This document shows, in pieces, positions 24,527 through 33,770 of a stretch of 64,000 bases of DNA. The stretch spans positions 1,426,001 to 1,490,000 of the forward strand of contig NZ_CP019420.1 of the NCBI RefSeq assembly GCF_001984215.1, given 5' to 3'. Position 1 is the stretch's first letter. Each line of letters begins with the position of its first letter. Both the position numbers and the translations under genes were made by a program. The notes under the pieces were generated by a model that saw only the letters and a program-made list of their open reading frames with translations, did no database searches and had not been told where the DNA came from. The stretch is from Mycobacterium sp. MS1601. Lineage in GTDB: Bacteria > Actinomycetota > Actinomycetes > Mycobacteriales > Mycobacteriaceae.

Positions 24527-25318
24527 TCAGGGAGCCAGCAACCCCATCCGCTGCGCGGTCTCGGTCCCCGGCACCGCGTGGTAGAGGTGCAGGTGTTGAC
24601 CACCGGAGTCCGGGATGGGCAGCCGGGTGCGCCGCAGACGTAGCTCGCCGACCACGGGATGGCGCATGTGGCTCTCGCCCGCCGGCCGGTAGCCGACGTC
24701 GGCGCGGTGCCACAGCGTCCGGAATCGTGGGCTCAGCTCGCACATTTCCTGCACCAGGTCATCGAGTCGCGGATCTCTGGCCTCACCACCGGCCACCTGC
24801 CGCAACCCGCCGACCACGCCTGCGGTGACGTCTTCCCAGTCGACGTGCAGCAGTCGGTCGGCGGGGTCGAGGAACAGTTGCCGCAGCACGTTGGTACCGG
24901 CCACGTAGTTCGGTGACAGCGCGCGGGCCAGAGCATTGGAGGCCAGGCAGTCGACGCAGCGGCCCACCACCACGGCGGGAACGCCCAGCTGGTCGATGAG
25001 GCTCAAGACGTCGGCGGACACCACCTCGGCGCCGTCGTAGACCGGTTGGTTCTCGCGAGCCAGCTGATGCAGGTGCGCGGTCCCGGCGTCGTCGAGCCGC
25101 AACGCGCGGGCCAGGGCGTCGAGGATCTGGTCGGAGGGGTTGGCATTGCGGCCCTGCTCGATGCGCAGGTAGTAGTCGGCGCTGATCCCGGCGAGAGCAG
25201 CCAGCTCCTCGCGGCGCAGCCCGTCGACTCGGCGACGCGGACCAGGCACCAGGCCCACGTCTTGCGGCCGGATCTGGCCGCGCCGAAGTCGCAGGTACTC
25301 GCCGAGCGAACTCACCAT
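24527..25318 (-). CDS. XRE-family regulator with MmyB-like ligand domain
   Basis: A 263-residue regulator. Residues 1-75 are an HTH_XRE domain (LGEYLRLRRGQIRPQDVGL, then REELAALAGISADYYLRIEQ, GRNANPSDQILDALARAL). The rest is the MmyB-like domain of the family that may bind a lipid-like ligand (NALARALSPNYVAGTNVLRQ, RLRRTRLPIPDSGGQHLHLY). It is divergent from the SDR gene at 25400 (81-bp gap), its probable target, and lies upstream of nitB on the same strand. Confidence 0.88.
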   Translation of the reverse strand: MVSSLGEYLRLRRGQIRPQDVGLVPGPRRRVDGLRREELAALAGISADYYLRIEQGRNANPSDQILDALARALRLDDAGTAHLHQLARENQPVYDGAEVVSADVLSLIDQLGVPAVVVGRCVDCLASNALARALSPNYVAGTNVLRQLFLDPADRLLHVDWEDVTAGVVGGLRQVAGGEARDPRLDDLVQEMCELSPRFRTLWHRADVGYRPAGESHMRHPVVGELRLRRTRLPIPDSGGQHLHLYHAVPGTETAQRMGLLAP

Positions 25319-25399
25319 CTGAGCATAAGGGTGGGTTTGCCAGTACCCAGGATCGATCAGGTGTACCCACCGCGGCCGGACCGCGACGAACCTGGAGTC

Positions 25400-26098
25400 A
25401 TGACAACAACACTCATCACCGGCGCCAACAAAGGCCTTGGTTACGAAACCGCCCGCCGCCTCATCGCGGTGGGCCACACCGTGTATCTCGGAGCGCGCGA
25501 CCCGCAGAAGGGCCAGGCTGCCGCCGACCGCCTCGGTGCCCGCTTCGTCCACCTCGACATCACCGACGACGCGTCCGTCGACGCGGCCGCCAGGACCATC
25601 ACCGAGCTGGACGTCCTGGTGAACAATGCCGGCATCGAGGAGCGCACACACGACGGTGGATTCGTCCCCACCGCCGACGTCACCGCCGACTCGTTGCGAA
25701 CATCATTCGACACCAACGTCTTCGGCACGGTCCGGGTGATCCACGCCTTCCTACCGCTGCTGGCGAAGTCCAGCACACCGGTGATGGTCAACGTCAGCAG
25801 CGGCCTGGGGCTGCCCCGGGTGCTCATCGACCCCGCCTCTCCCGCACACTTCTACCCCGGCGTGGCCTACCCCGCCAGCAAAGCGGCCCTGAACATGATC
25901 ACCGTGCAGTACGCCAAGGCCTTCCCCGACATCCGGATCAACGCCGTCGAACCCGGCTTCACCAAGACCGACCTCAACCACAACACCGGCACCCAGACCG
26001 TCGAGGAGGGCGCCGAGGTGATCGTGCGGATGGCACAGATTGGCAGCGACGGCCCCACCGGCGGATTCTTCCACTCCAGCGGTGCGCTGGACTGGTAG
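25400..26098 (+). CDS. SDR family oxidoreductase
   Basis: A 232-residue NAD(P)-dependent short-chain dehydrogenase. Cofactor motif TGANKGLGYETARRL (TGxxxGxG), LDVLVNNAGIEER (NNAG), catalytic Ser in VNVSSGLG and YPASKAAL (YxxxK). Divergent from the XRE regulator, the common arrangement for MmyB-type regulators and their target SDR gene. Substrate unknown. Confidence 0.88.
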   Translation: MTTTLITGANKGLGYETARRLIAVGHTVYLGARDPQKGQAAADRLGARFVHLDITDDASVDAAARTITELDVLVNNAGIEERTHDGGFVPTADVTADSLRTSFDTNVFGTVRVIHAFLPLLAKSSTPVMVNVSSGLGLPRVLIDPASPAHFYPGVAYPASKAALNMITVQYAKAFPDIRINAVEPGFTKTDLNHNTGTQTVEEGAEVIVRMAQIGSDGPTGGFFHSSGALDW

Positions 26099-26113
26099 GA
26101 GCAAAATGGATCC

Positions 26114-26500
26114 ATGCACCCCACCGACCCCTGTCCGTGCGGCAGTGGAGAAGCCTTCGGGTCCTGCTGCCAGCCCATTCACCACGGTGAGCTCGCCCAG
26201 ACCGCGGAAGCCCTGATGCGCTCGCGCTACAGCGCCTACGCGGTGGGCAACCTCGACTACATCTGGGCGACGTGGGATCCGGGCACCCGGCCGGTGGGCA
26301 CCATGCCCGACGCGGTGCTCCCGTGGGTGGGGCTGGAGATCGTCGATACCGTGGCAGGCGGCCCCGAGGACGACGAGGGCGTGATCGAGTACCGGGCGTT
26401 CTACCGCGACGGTGAGGGCTCGTCCGTGCTGCACGAACGCTCCCGCTTCACCCGCCGGGCCGGGCGCTGGTTCTACGTCGACGGCGACCTGTACGAATGA
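26114..26500 (+). CDS. YchJ-family (UPF0225) SEC-C motif protein
   Basis: A 128-residue protein with an N-terminal SEC-C zinc motif (DPCPCGSGEAFGSCCQ; three or four Cys ligands) and an NTF2-like body (LMRSRYSAYAVGNLDYIWAT, then FTRRAGRWFYVDGDLY). It follows the SDR gene by 15 bases, so may be co-transcribed. Cellular role of YchJ proteins is unknown. Confidence 0.88.
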   Translation: MHPTDPCPCGSGEAFGSCCQPIHHGELAQTAEALMRSRYSAYAVGNLDYIWATWDPGTRPVGTMPDAVLPWVGLEIVDTVAGGPEDDEGVIEYRAFYRDGEGSSVLHERSRFTRRAGRWFYVDGDLYE

Positions 26501-26648
26501 TCACCGACGGGCTGGGCGCAGGTGGGGCGCCCCGGGGAACTCACACGCTGTTTCCACTCCTTTAACGCGCCGCCACCTGCGCAATGAGGCACTGTGTCGA
26601 CCCCTCAGGGCAGAATGTAGGCCGCCTGAGAGGGAAGGACCAGCAGCA

Positions 26649-28682
26649 GTGAGCTACAACGCCGCAGACATCACCGAGCTCGATGATGTCCAGCACACCC
26701 GCCTGCGGCCGGCGGTCAACCTCGGTCTCGACGTGCTCAACACGGCACTGCGCGAGATTGTCGACAACGCCATCGAAGAGGTCGCCGTACCGAGCCACGG
26801 TGGGGCGCACGTCACCATCACCCTGCATGCGGACGGGTCGGTGAGTGTCGCCGACGACGGCCGCGGCCTGCCTGTGGACTCCGACCCGATCACCGGGAAG
26901 AACGGCATCGTCAAGACGCTGGGTACCGCGCGCGCCGGCGGTAAGTTCTCCGAACATGCCGACGCTGCCAGTACGGGCGCGGGACTGAACGGAATCGGTG
27001 CTGCCGCAGCGGTTTTCATCTCAGCACGTACCGATGTGACCGTGCAACGGGCCGGAAAGACCTATCTGCAGAGCTTCGGGCGCGGCTACCCGGGTCAGTT
27101 CGAGGGCACAGAGTTCGACCCGGAGGCCCCGTTCACCCGCTCCGACACGCAGAAACTGCGTGGTGTGGGCAACCGCAAGCCGAACGCGCACGGCACCACG
27201 GTGCGCATCCTGTTCGACACCGCCGTGGTGCCGGATTCCAGCCTCGACATCGGTGAGGTGCTGCTGCGGGCCCATGCCGCCGCACGCATGTCGCCCGGCG
27301 TGCACCTCGAGGTCATCGACGACGGTTGGCCCGGCGACGAGATCGCACCTGCACTGCTCGAACCATTCACCGGCCCATGGGGCAGCGACACCCTGCTCGA
27401 CCTCATGTGTACCGCCGCCGGCACGCCTGCACCCGGGGTGCGGGCCGTCGTGGAGGGCCGCGGCGAGTACACCACCGGTCGCGGCCCCACTCCGTTCCGG
27501 TGGTCACTGACCGCCGGGCCGGCCGAACCGGCCACCGTGGCCGCCTTCTGCAACACCGTGCGCACCCCCGGTGGCGGGTCCCATCTCAACGCGGCGATGA
27601 AGGGACTGTCCGAAGCGCTGGCCGACCGCGCGTCCCGCATCCGCGACCTGGGGTTGGCCAAGGGTGAGGACGGACCGGAACCGCAGGATTTCGCCGCGGT
27701 CACCGCACTCGCCGTTGACACCCGCGCCCCCGATGTCGCCTGGGATTCCCAGGCCAAGACCGCGGTGTCCTCGCGGTCACTGAACGTGGCGATGGCTCCT
27801 GACGTGGCGCGCAGCGTCACCATCTGGGCGGCCAACCCGAGCAACGGCGACGCCGTGACGCTGTGGACCAAGCTGGCGCTGGAGTCAGCGCGGGCCCGGC
27901 GCAGCGCCGAGGGTGCCAAGGCCCGCTCGCGTGCGGCGTCCAAAGCCAAGGGCCTGGGCACCAATCTGTCGCTGCCGCCCAAGCTCCTGCCCAGCCGTGA
28001 GACCGGCCGCGGGTCGGGCGCCGAGCTGTTCCTCTGCGAGGGCGACTCGGCGCTGGGCACCATCAAAGCCGCACGTGATGCCACGTTCCAGGCTGCTTTC
28101 CCACTGAAAGGCAAGCCGCCCAACGTCTATGGGTTCACGGTGAGCAAGGCACGGGTCAAGGACGAGTTCGATTCGATCGAACGCATCCTGGGCTGCGGCC
28201 TGCGCGACAGCTGCGACCCCGAACTGTGCCGGTATGACCGGATCCTGTTCGCCTCCGACGCCGACCCCGACGGCGGCAACATCAACTCCAGCCTCATCTC
28301 GATGTTCCTGGACTTCTACCGGCCACTGGTGGAGGCGGGCATGGTCTACGTGACGCTGCCGCCGCTGTTCGTGGTCAAGGACGGCAATGAGCGGATCTAC
28401 TGCCAGGACGAGTCCGAGCGGGACGCCGCCGTGGCACAGTTGAAGTCCAGGTCCAAGCGCAAGGTCGAGGTGCAGCGCAACAAGGGTCTCGGTGAGATGG
28501 ACGCCGACGATTTCTGGAACACCGTGCTGGATCCGCAGCGGCGCACCGTGATTCGAGTACACCCCGATGACGGCGAAGCGAAGCTGCACCACACGCTGTT
28601 CGGCGGGCCGCCGGAAGGCAGGCGCACGTGGATGGCCGATGTGGCCGCCCGTATCGACACCGCCGCTCTTGACCTCACCTAG
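26649..28682 (+). CDS. GyrB/ParE-like subunit of TopoM-type second type II topoisomerase
   Basis: A 677-residue type IIA topoisomerase ATPase subunit. GHKL motifs: REIVDNAIEEVA (Mg Glu/Asn), VADDGRGLPVD and GAGLNGIGA. The TOPRIM domain has FLCEGDSALG and FASDADPDGGNI (Glu and DxD metal ligands). GTG start follows AGGGAAGGA. The paired gene begins nine bases later. The arrangement matches the atypical TopoM of M. smegmatis (MSMEG_0457/0456), which exists beside gyrase. Housekeeping gyrB is elsewhere. Confidence 0.88.
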   Translation: MSYNAADITELDDVQHTRLRPAVNLGLDVLNTALREIVDNAIEEVAVPSHGGAHVTITLHADGSVSVADDGRGLPVDSDPITGKNGIVKTLGTARAGGKFSEHADAASTGAGLNGIGAAAAVFISARTDVTVQRAGKTYLQSFGRGYPGQFEGTEFDPEAPFTRSDTQKLRGVGNRKPNAHGTTVRILFDTAVVPDSSLDIGEVLLRAHAAARMSPGVHLEVIDDGWPGDEIAPALLEPFTGPWGSDTLLDLMCTAAGTPAPGVRAVVEGRGEYTTGRGPTPFRWSLTAGPAEPATVAAFCNTVRTPGGGSHLNAAMKGLSEALADRASRIRDLGLAKGEDGPEPQDFAAVTALAVDTRAPDVAWDSQAKTAVSSRSLNVAMAPDVARSVTIWAANPSNGDAVTLWTKLALESARARRSAEGAKARSRAASKAKGLGTNLSLPPKLLPSRETGRGSGAELFLCEGDSALGTIKAARDATFQAAFPLKGKPPNVYGFTVSKARVKDEFDSIERILGCGLRDSCDPELCRYDRILFASDADPDGGNINSSLISMFLDFYRPLVEAGMVYVTLPPLFVVKDGNERIYCQDESERDAAVAQLKSRSKRKVEVQRNKGLGEMDADDFWNTVLDPQRRTVIRVHPDDGEAKLHHTLFGGPPEGRRTWMADVAARIDTAALDLT

Positions 28683-28691
28683 GACCTCACC

Positions 28692-30821
28692 ATGACTGCA
28701 ATCATCGAGCAGAACCCGGACCTGGTGCTTGACCAGAGTGCCGACGACTACTGGAACCACTACCAGCTGACCTTCGCGCTCTACAGCGTCAGTGACCGTG
28801 CCATCCCCTCGGCGTTCGACGGGCTCAAGCCGGGCCAGCGTCGCCTGCTCTACCAGATGCATGACTCCGGCCTGCAACCCGGGAACAAGCCGCAGAAGTC
28901 CTCCAAGATCTGCTCGGCTGTCACCGGCAATCTGCACCCGCACGGCGGTGCGTCGATGTACGGGGCGGCAGCGCTGATGGCCGCCGAGTTCCAGCGCGTG
29001 AAAGTCATTGACGGACAAGGTGCTTTTCCCCGGATCCAGGGTGACATCCCGGCCGCCGACCGCTACACCGAAATGCGGCTGTCCGCCCCGGGTGCCGCGC
29101 TGACCGCCGAGCTCAACGACCACGCCGTGCCAATGGTGGCGACCTTCGACGGCGAGTGGATGGAGCCGACGATGCTGCCCGCCCAGTGGCCGGTGCTGTT
29201 GTGCAATGGCGCCGTGGGCATCGCCGAAGGCTGGGCCACCAAGGTGCCCGCACACAATCCGCGTGAGATCATGGCCGCCTGCCGGGCGCTGTTGAAGACC
29301 CCGAACATGACCGACGACCGGTTGCTGAAGCTCATCCCCGGTCCCGACTGGGGCTGCGGAGCAACCGTCGTCGGCACCGCTGGACTGCGCGAGTACATCA
29401 CCACGGGCCGCGGCCAACTCACGGTTCGCGGCACCGTCTCCGTCGACGGCAAGAACTGCATCATCACCGAGCTTCCTCCCGGTGTCGCGAGTAACACTGT
29501 GCAGGACAGGATCCGGGCCCTGGTCGAGTCCGGCGAGATGTCGGGTGTGGCGGACATGTCGGACCTCACCGACCGCCGCAACGGCCTGCGCATCGTGGTC
29601 ACCGCCAAACGTGGCCACAGTGCCGAGCAGATCCGCGACCAACTGCTGGCCCTGACCCCCCTGGAGTCGACGTTCGCCGCCAGCCTGGTGGCCCTCGACG
29701 AGAACCGGGTGCCGCGCTGGTGGAACGTTCGCGAACTGATCGGCGCCTTCCTGCACCTGCGCGATTCGGTGGTGCTGCACCGTAGCGAGTACCGACTGGA
29801 CAAGGTCACCGCGCGACGGCATCTGGTGTCCGGTTTGATGCTGATCCACCTGGATATCGACACCGCTGTCGCGATCATTCGCAACTCCGACACCGTCGAC
29901 GACGCCCGCCGGGGTTTGCAAGATCATTTCAACATTGATGAAGAGCAGGCCAATTACGTTCTGGCGCTGCAGCTTCGCCGGCTGACGAAGCTGGACGTCA
30001 TCGAGCTGCAGGCCGAAGCGGACAAGCTGGATGCCGAGTTCGCCGAGCTCACCGAGCTGGTGTCCAATCCGGACGCCCGCCGCGCGGTGATCGACCACGA
30101 ACTGGTGGAAACCGCAAAGCTGTTCAAGAGCCCGGAGTTCGACCGCCGCACAGTGCTGGACCTCGACGCCACCCCGGTGACCTCAGGCACCGACGAGGAC
30201 GGCGCACGTGAGCGCAAGGTCAACACGTCCTGGCGTCTCGATGACCGCGGGGTGTTCTCCGACAGCCACGGCGACCTGCTCAGTTCCGGTCTGGGCTGGG
30301 CGGTGTGGACCGACGGCCGGATCAAGTTCACCAACGGCAACGGGTTGCCATTCAAGACCCGCGACATCCCGGTGGCCCCGGACATCACCGGGCTGCTGCG
30401 CTCGGGGGTGCTGGCCGAGGGCTATCACCTGGCGCTGGTGACCCGGCGCGGCAAGATCCTGCGCATCGATCCTGCGGCGGTCAATCCGCAAGGTGTGGCG
30501 GGCAACGGTGTCGCAGGCATCAAGCTGGCAGGTGACGGCGACGAGGTCATCGCGGCGCTGCCGGTCAGCTGCGGCAATGGCGAGGCCATTCTGTCGAACT
30601 CCGAAAAGGCCTGGAAGGTAACCGAAGTCGCCGATATCCCGGTCAAGGGCCGCGGTGGCGCCGGGGTGGGGTTCCACCCATTCGTCAATGGCGAAGACGC
30701 ACTACTGTCGGCTCAAATCTCGGCGACGGGCTTCGTGCGGGGCGGCAAGCCCGTGCGGGCCGAGAAGCGGGCGAAGCCATCGGTGAAGAGCGCGGGCACA
30801 GGCATCACACCAGCGTCGTAA
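28692..30821 (+). CDS. GyrA/ParC-like subunit of TopoM-type topoisomerase
   Basis: A 709-residue breakage-reunion subunit. LKPGQRRLLYQMHDSGLQP and the active-site region AADRYTEMRL (catalytic Tyr) are present, with DGQG in between. The quinolone-contact loop reads HPHGGASMYGAAALM, differing from gyrase HPHGDSAVYD at both the Ser83 and Asp87 positions. The C-terminal third has beta-pinwheel-like repeats; VKGRGGAGVGF is a diverged GyrA-box-like motif. M. smegmatis TopoM is reported to introduce positive supercoils. Confidence 0.88.
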   Translation: MTAIIEQNPDLVLDQSADDYWNHYQLTFALYSVSDRAIPSAFDGLKPGQRRLLYQMHDSGLQPGNKPQKSSKICSAVTGNLHPHGGASMYGAAALMAAEFQRVKVIDGQGAFPRIQGDIPAADRYTEMRLSAPGAALTAELNDHAVPMVATFDGEWMEPTMLPAQWPVLLCNGAVGIAEGWATKVPAHNPREIMAACRALLKTPNMTDDRLLKLIPGPDWGCGATVVGTAGLREYITTGRGQLTVRGTVSVDGKNCIITELPPGVASNTVQDRIRALVESGEMSGVADMSDLTDRRNGLRIVVTAKRGHSAEQIRDQLLALTPLESTFAASLVALDENRVPRWWNVRELIGAFLHLRDSVVLHRSEYRLDKVTARRHLVSGLMLIHLDIDTAVAIIRNSDTVDDARRGLQDHFNIDEEQANYVLALQLRRLTKLDVIELQAEADKLDAEFAELTELVSNPDARRAVIDHELVETAKLFKSPEFDRRTVLDLDATPVTSGTDEDGARERKVNTSWRLDDRGVFSDSHGDLLSSGLGWAVWTDGRIKFTNGNGLPFKTRDIPVAPDITGLLRSGVLAEGYHLALVTRRGKILRIDPAAVNPQGVAGNGVAGIKLAGDGDEVIAALPVSCGNGEAILSNSEKAWKVTEVADIPVKGRGGAGVGFHPFVNGEDALLSAQISATGFVRGGKPVRAEKRAKPSVKSAGTGITPAS

Positions 30822-30851
30822 TTTGTCGGTGGTCTCTGTTTTGATGTTGGT

Positions 30852-31216
30852 ATGTCCACTGAAACAACGTCTTTCGCCGCTGATGGGGTAAGCCCCACGC
30901 AGCGGATGGAGGCGTTGTTCGAGGAACTGGCCGAACTGTCGGGCCCCGCAATGCCATCGACGGGCGCATCGTCGACTACACCCACGACCACACCAAGGAA
31001 TCCGACACCGACCGCCAATACCTACTCTGTGATGCCACCGGCGAAGTGTGGTTCCAACGCAACAGCCACCCCCTGGGCGCCGGACGCGCCACCCGCACCA
31101 TCAGCCGTCGCCTGCGCCGCGCTCTGGAGCACCACGACCACCGCACCTGCGTCATCCCCGGCTGCGGCGCCACCCGCGGACTGCACGCCCACCATCTACA
31201 ACACTGGGAGGACGCT
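30852..31216 (+). pseudogene. DUF222/HNH endonuclease remnant
   Basis: ATG 30852 opens TQRMEALFEELAELSG, the start of the mycobacterial REP13E12/DUF222-HNH family. After base 30940 sequence from near the C-terminus follows in another frame (IDGRIVDYTHDHTKESDTDR, then RTISRRLRRALEHHDHRTC, VIPGCGATRGLHAHHLQHWE). The central several hundred codons are deleted and the HNH motif is cut after HWED. Such families are multicopy in mycobacteria and often decay. Confidence 0.75.
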
Positions 31217-31222
31217 GCGACT

Positions 31223-31250
31223 GGTGTTGGTACACCCCATACCAACCACC
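31223..31250. terminator. Possible bidirectional terminator hairpin
   Basis: GGTGTTGGT pairs with ACCAACCACC (nine base pairs, one bulged C, 9-base loop) between the HNH remnant and the stop of the convergent helicase gene at 31263. There is no T tract, which is common in mycobacterial terminators. Confidence 0.4.
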
Positions 31251-31262
31251 ACCAACAGCGGC

Positions 31263-33770
31263 CTAGCGCGACTCCAGCCACGCGAAGAACTCGTCAGCGG
31301 AGAACACCGCCTTGCCGTAATCCAGCGCCTTGCGCGCCTTTCCGGACTGAGTACCTTCTTCGGCGGTGACCAGGACCTCACAGCGGGTTTTGGTCACCGT
31401 CTTCACCGGTACCAACCCGGACGCCGCGGCCAACTGCTCCATCCGCTCGCGTGGCACCTCCCGGCCGGAAGCGTCCAATGCTGTTCCGGTGAAACAGATC
31501 CGGGCCCCGGGTTCCAGCACAGCCGCGATGTCGTCACCGGCATCGGTGAGCATCGCGGCATCCACCACCTCGACACCCAGCAGCTTCTCCGCCTCCCGTA
31601 GGCGGGCCAGTACGGCGTCGGTCAAGCGCACCCGTGAAGCGGCGCAGCGTAATTGGTAGGCGGCGGTGTGCCGGGCGGCGGCCAGCCACGGCGTGCTGTC
31701 CAGTTCGGGGGCCGAGTCGGTGAGCAGCACCTGGCTGACCCCACGGGACACTTCCAGCAGCGCTGTCAACGCGGGCAGTGTCACCGACGCCGGCGTCGGC
31801 ACGTCGTGGTCTCGAGTCAACAGATGCCCGAACGCCACATCCGGATCGGGCTCGTCGAATGGCGTCGACGCAGCAGTGCTCCCGGTGAACGCGGCCAGTA
31901 CCGACCGAGCCCGCTGCAGCGCCGTCGCGCCGGAGACACGATGGCGCAGTTCGACTCCCAGCGGCATCACGGTGACGTGCCCCAACCTCTTCAACTCGAA
32001 GTCCAGCAACCCCAGCGTCTCGTCGATACCGGGGCCCACCGGCGTGCAGCCGGCGAGCATGGGAGCCAGCACACCCCAGGCCTCAGCCAGGGTAGGGGCC
32101 AGTAGCACGTCGGCAACGCTGATCCCGTAAGCAGCTCTGGCGTCGGCCAGGTCGCGCTGCGGGTTGATCACCGAACTGATGGCGGTTCCGTCGTCAAAAG
32201 CCACCGCGAGCTCGACGGGCCGGGGCCGCGACATCCGCCCCTCGTCGCCGACGGTCAGCATGCCGATTGCGCAGAAACGGCGGGGACGCTGGTCCACCAC
32301 AGAGCCGTGCAGGAAGCGGGCGATGCGCCGGTCGGTCTTGAGGTCGTTGGCCAGCACAGGCCGCTTGAGCACAAGGCCTTTCATGGACGTGGCGCGGCTC
32401 AACGCGACGTACAGCTGACCGGTGGAGAACATGCCGCCGGTCAGGTCGACGATCAGCCGCTCCAGCGTCTGGCCCTGGCTCTTGTGGATCGTGATGGCCC
32501 ACGCCAGTTTGAACGGCAGCTGCGTAAAGGTACCCACCACCTCGTGGCGTAACGATCCCCCGTCCACCACCGGCCGGGTGGCCTCCCAGCTGAACACGCC
32601 GACCTCGGCGTCGGTACCGTCGGTGAAGTCGACTGTGACACTGAGTTCCTTTCGGTCCCAGTGGATCTCACTGATCCGACCCAGAGTGCCGTTGACCCAA
32701 CGGCCCATCTGGTCGTTGTTGAGCATCATCACCTGGGCGCCCACTTTGAACCGCAGCACCTCGTCGGCAGGCGCGTCGAACAGACTGAGGTCGCCGTGTT
32801 GTGCGGCTCGGGAAGTGAACTCGTCACCGTCCAGCAGCTCAAGGCGTTGCCGATTGCGGGCCGTAACCAACCGGTTCGTCGGCGCCAGCGTCAGCCAGAA
32901 CTCGTCGTCAGGTGGCACAAAATCCGGGTCGGTGCGCGCATTGAGCTGTTCCTGCGCATGCCCGAGCAGCAAACCCTCGCGGATCTCGTTGAGGATGGCA
33001 GCCATTCGGTCGTCGCCGAGCTGACGGAATACGGTGGTCAGCGCCACCGTCGGGAACTCGGCGCGATCGAAGCTGTCGGCGGAGAAGAAGTACGGTGTCT
33101 CATACCGGGTGGCGAAGAACGTCGCCTCACCCTCTTTGACCACCGGCGGCAGCTGGTACAGGTCACCGACGAGCACGATCTGCACGCCGCCGAACGGGGT
33201 GCCGGGCGCGGGCCCGAATCGGCTCAGTGCGGCAGCCAGCATGTCGAACAGATCAGCCCGCACCATCGACGCCTCATCGATGATCAGGGTGTCCAGCGCG
33301 CCCAGTGTCTTGGTGAACCGGCCCGGCCGGTAGCTGCCGGTGCGGACATCCTCCAGGGTGGTGGTAGCGGTGAACCCGAACAGCCGGTGCACGGTGTAGC
33401 CGTCCACGTTCAGAGCCGCGATGCCGGTCGGCGCCACCACCACGACATTCTTCGGCGTGGAGGCCATGAACCGCCGGATCAGTGTCGACTTACCGGTGCC
33501 CGCCTTACCTGTCAGGAACAGATGCCTGCCGCCACCGAGAAGTTCCAGCGCCACCCGGAACTCGTCGGTGAGGACGTATTCCCCAGCCGGTCGCCGAGGC
33601 GGCGAGGGACGAGCCGGGGAGAGCGGGCCGGCTGCATCCACCCCAGCCGGTCGCCGAGGCGGCGAGGGACGAGCCGGGGAGAGCGGGCCGGCTGCATCCA
33701 CCCCAGCCGGTCGCCGAGGCGGCGAGGGACGAGCCGCCGAGAGCGGGCCGGCTGCATCCGTCTCACGCAC
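31263..33770 (-). CDS. Pif1/RecD2-like helicase with DnaQ-like and BRCT regions
   Basis: An 835-residue protein. Superfamily 1 helicase core: LTGKAGTGKSTLIRRF (Walker A), LIIDEASMV (Walker B), VGDLYQLPPVV, TTVFRQ, HKSQGQTLERLI and YVALSRATSMKGLV. A region around 490-590 resembles a DEDD exonuclease fold (VELAVAFDDG, YGISVADVLLAPTLAEAWGV, LLDFELKRLG) but the metal-binding acidic residues are not evident. The end (ARICFTGTALDASGREVPRE ... EFFAWLE) is a BRCT domain. The proline-rich N-terminus is built from a DNA tandem repeat. The GTG at 33770 overlaps the upstream stop by eight bases; starts inside the repeat (33641, 33701) or at 33836 are possible. Confidence 0.82.
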   Translation of the reverse strand: MRETDAAGPLSAARPSPPRRPAGVDAAGPLSPARPSPPRRPAGVDAAGPLSPARPSPPRRPAGEYVLTDEFRVALELLGGGRHLFLTGKAGTGKSTLIRRFMASTPKNVVVVAPTGIAALNVDGYTVHRLFGFTATTTLEDVRTGSYRPGRFTKTLGALDTLIIDEASMVRADLFDMLAAALSRFGPAPGTPFGGVQIVLVGDLYQLPPVVKEGEATFFATRYETPYFFSADSFDRAEFPTVALTTVFRQLGDDRMAAILNEIREGLLLGHAQEQLNARTDPDFVPPDDEFWLTLAPTNRLVTARNRQRLELLDGDEFTSRAAQHGDLSLFDAPADEVLRFKVGAQVMMLNNDQMGRWVNGTLGRISEIHWDRKELSVTVDFTDGTDAEVGVFSWEATRPVVDGGSLRHEVVGTFTQLPFKLAWAITIHKSQGQTLERLIVDLTGGMFSTGQLYVALSRATSMKGLVLKRPVLANDLKTDRRIARFLHGSVVDQRPRRFCAIGMLTVGDEGRMSRPRPVELAVAFDDGTAISSVINPQRDLADARAAYGISVADVLLAPTLAEAWGVLAPMLAGCTPVGPGIDETLGLLDFELKRLGHVTVMPLGVELRHRVSGATALQRARSVLAAFTGSTAASTPFDEPDPDVAFGHLLTRDHDVPTPASVTLPALTALLEVSRGVSQVLLTDSAPELDSTPWLAAARHTAAYQLRCAASRVRLTDAVLARLREAEKLLGVEVVDAAMLTDAGDDIAAVLEPGARICFTGTALDASGREVPRERMEQLAAASGLVPVKTVTKTRCEVLVTAEEGTQSGKARKALDYGKAVFSADEFFAWLESR
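33581..33760. repeat. 60-bp tandem repeat, three copies, in frame in the helicase gene
   Basis: Three head-to-tail 60-bp units (33581-33640, 33641-33700, 33701-33760). The first two are identical; the third differs at a few bases. Each encodes 20 residues rich in Pro, Ala and Arg (VDAAGPLSPARPSPPRRPAG). Within the unit TCGCCG AGG CGGCGA is a short palindrome. The reverse complement is closely related to the 61-bp intergenic unit at 37193-37436. Confidence 0.95.

Noticed and set aside
27885..30098. 737-codon open frame on the minus strand across the topoisomerase genes
   Set aside because: It is antisense to two well-conserved TopoM genes and its composition (His, Gln, Val, Gly) is that expected of a shadow frame in high-GC DNA.
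33581..33760. Repeats considered as a CRISPR array
   Set aside because: Units are contiguous with no unique spacers; no cas genes nearby.
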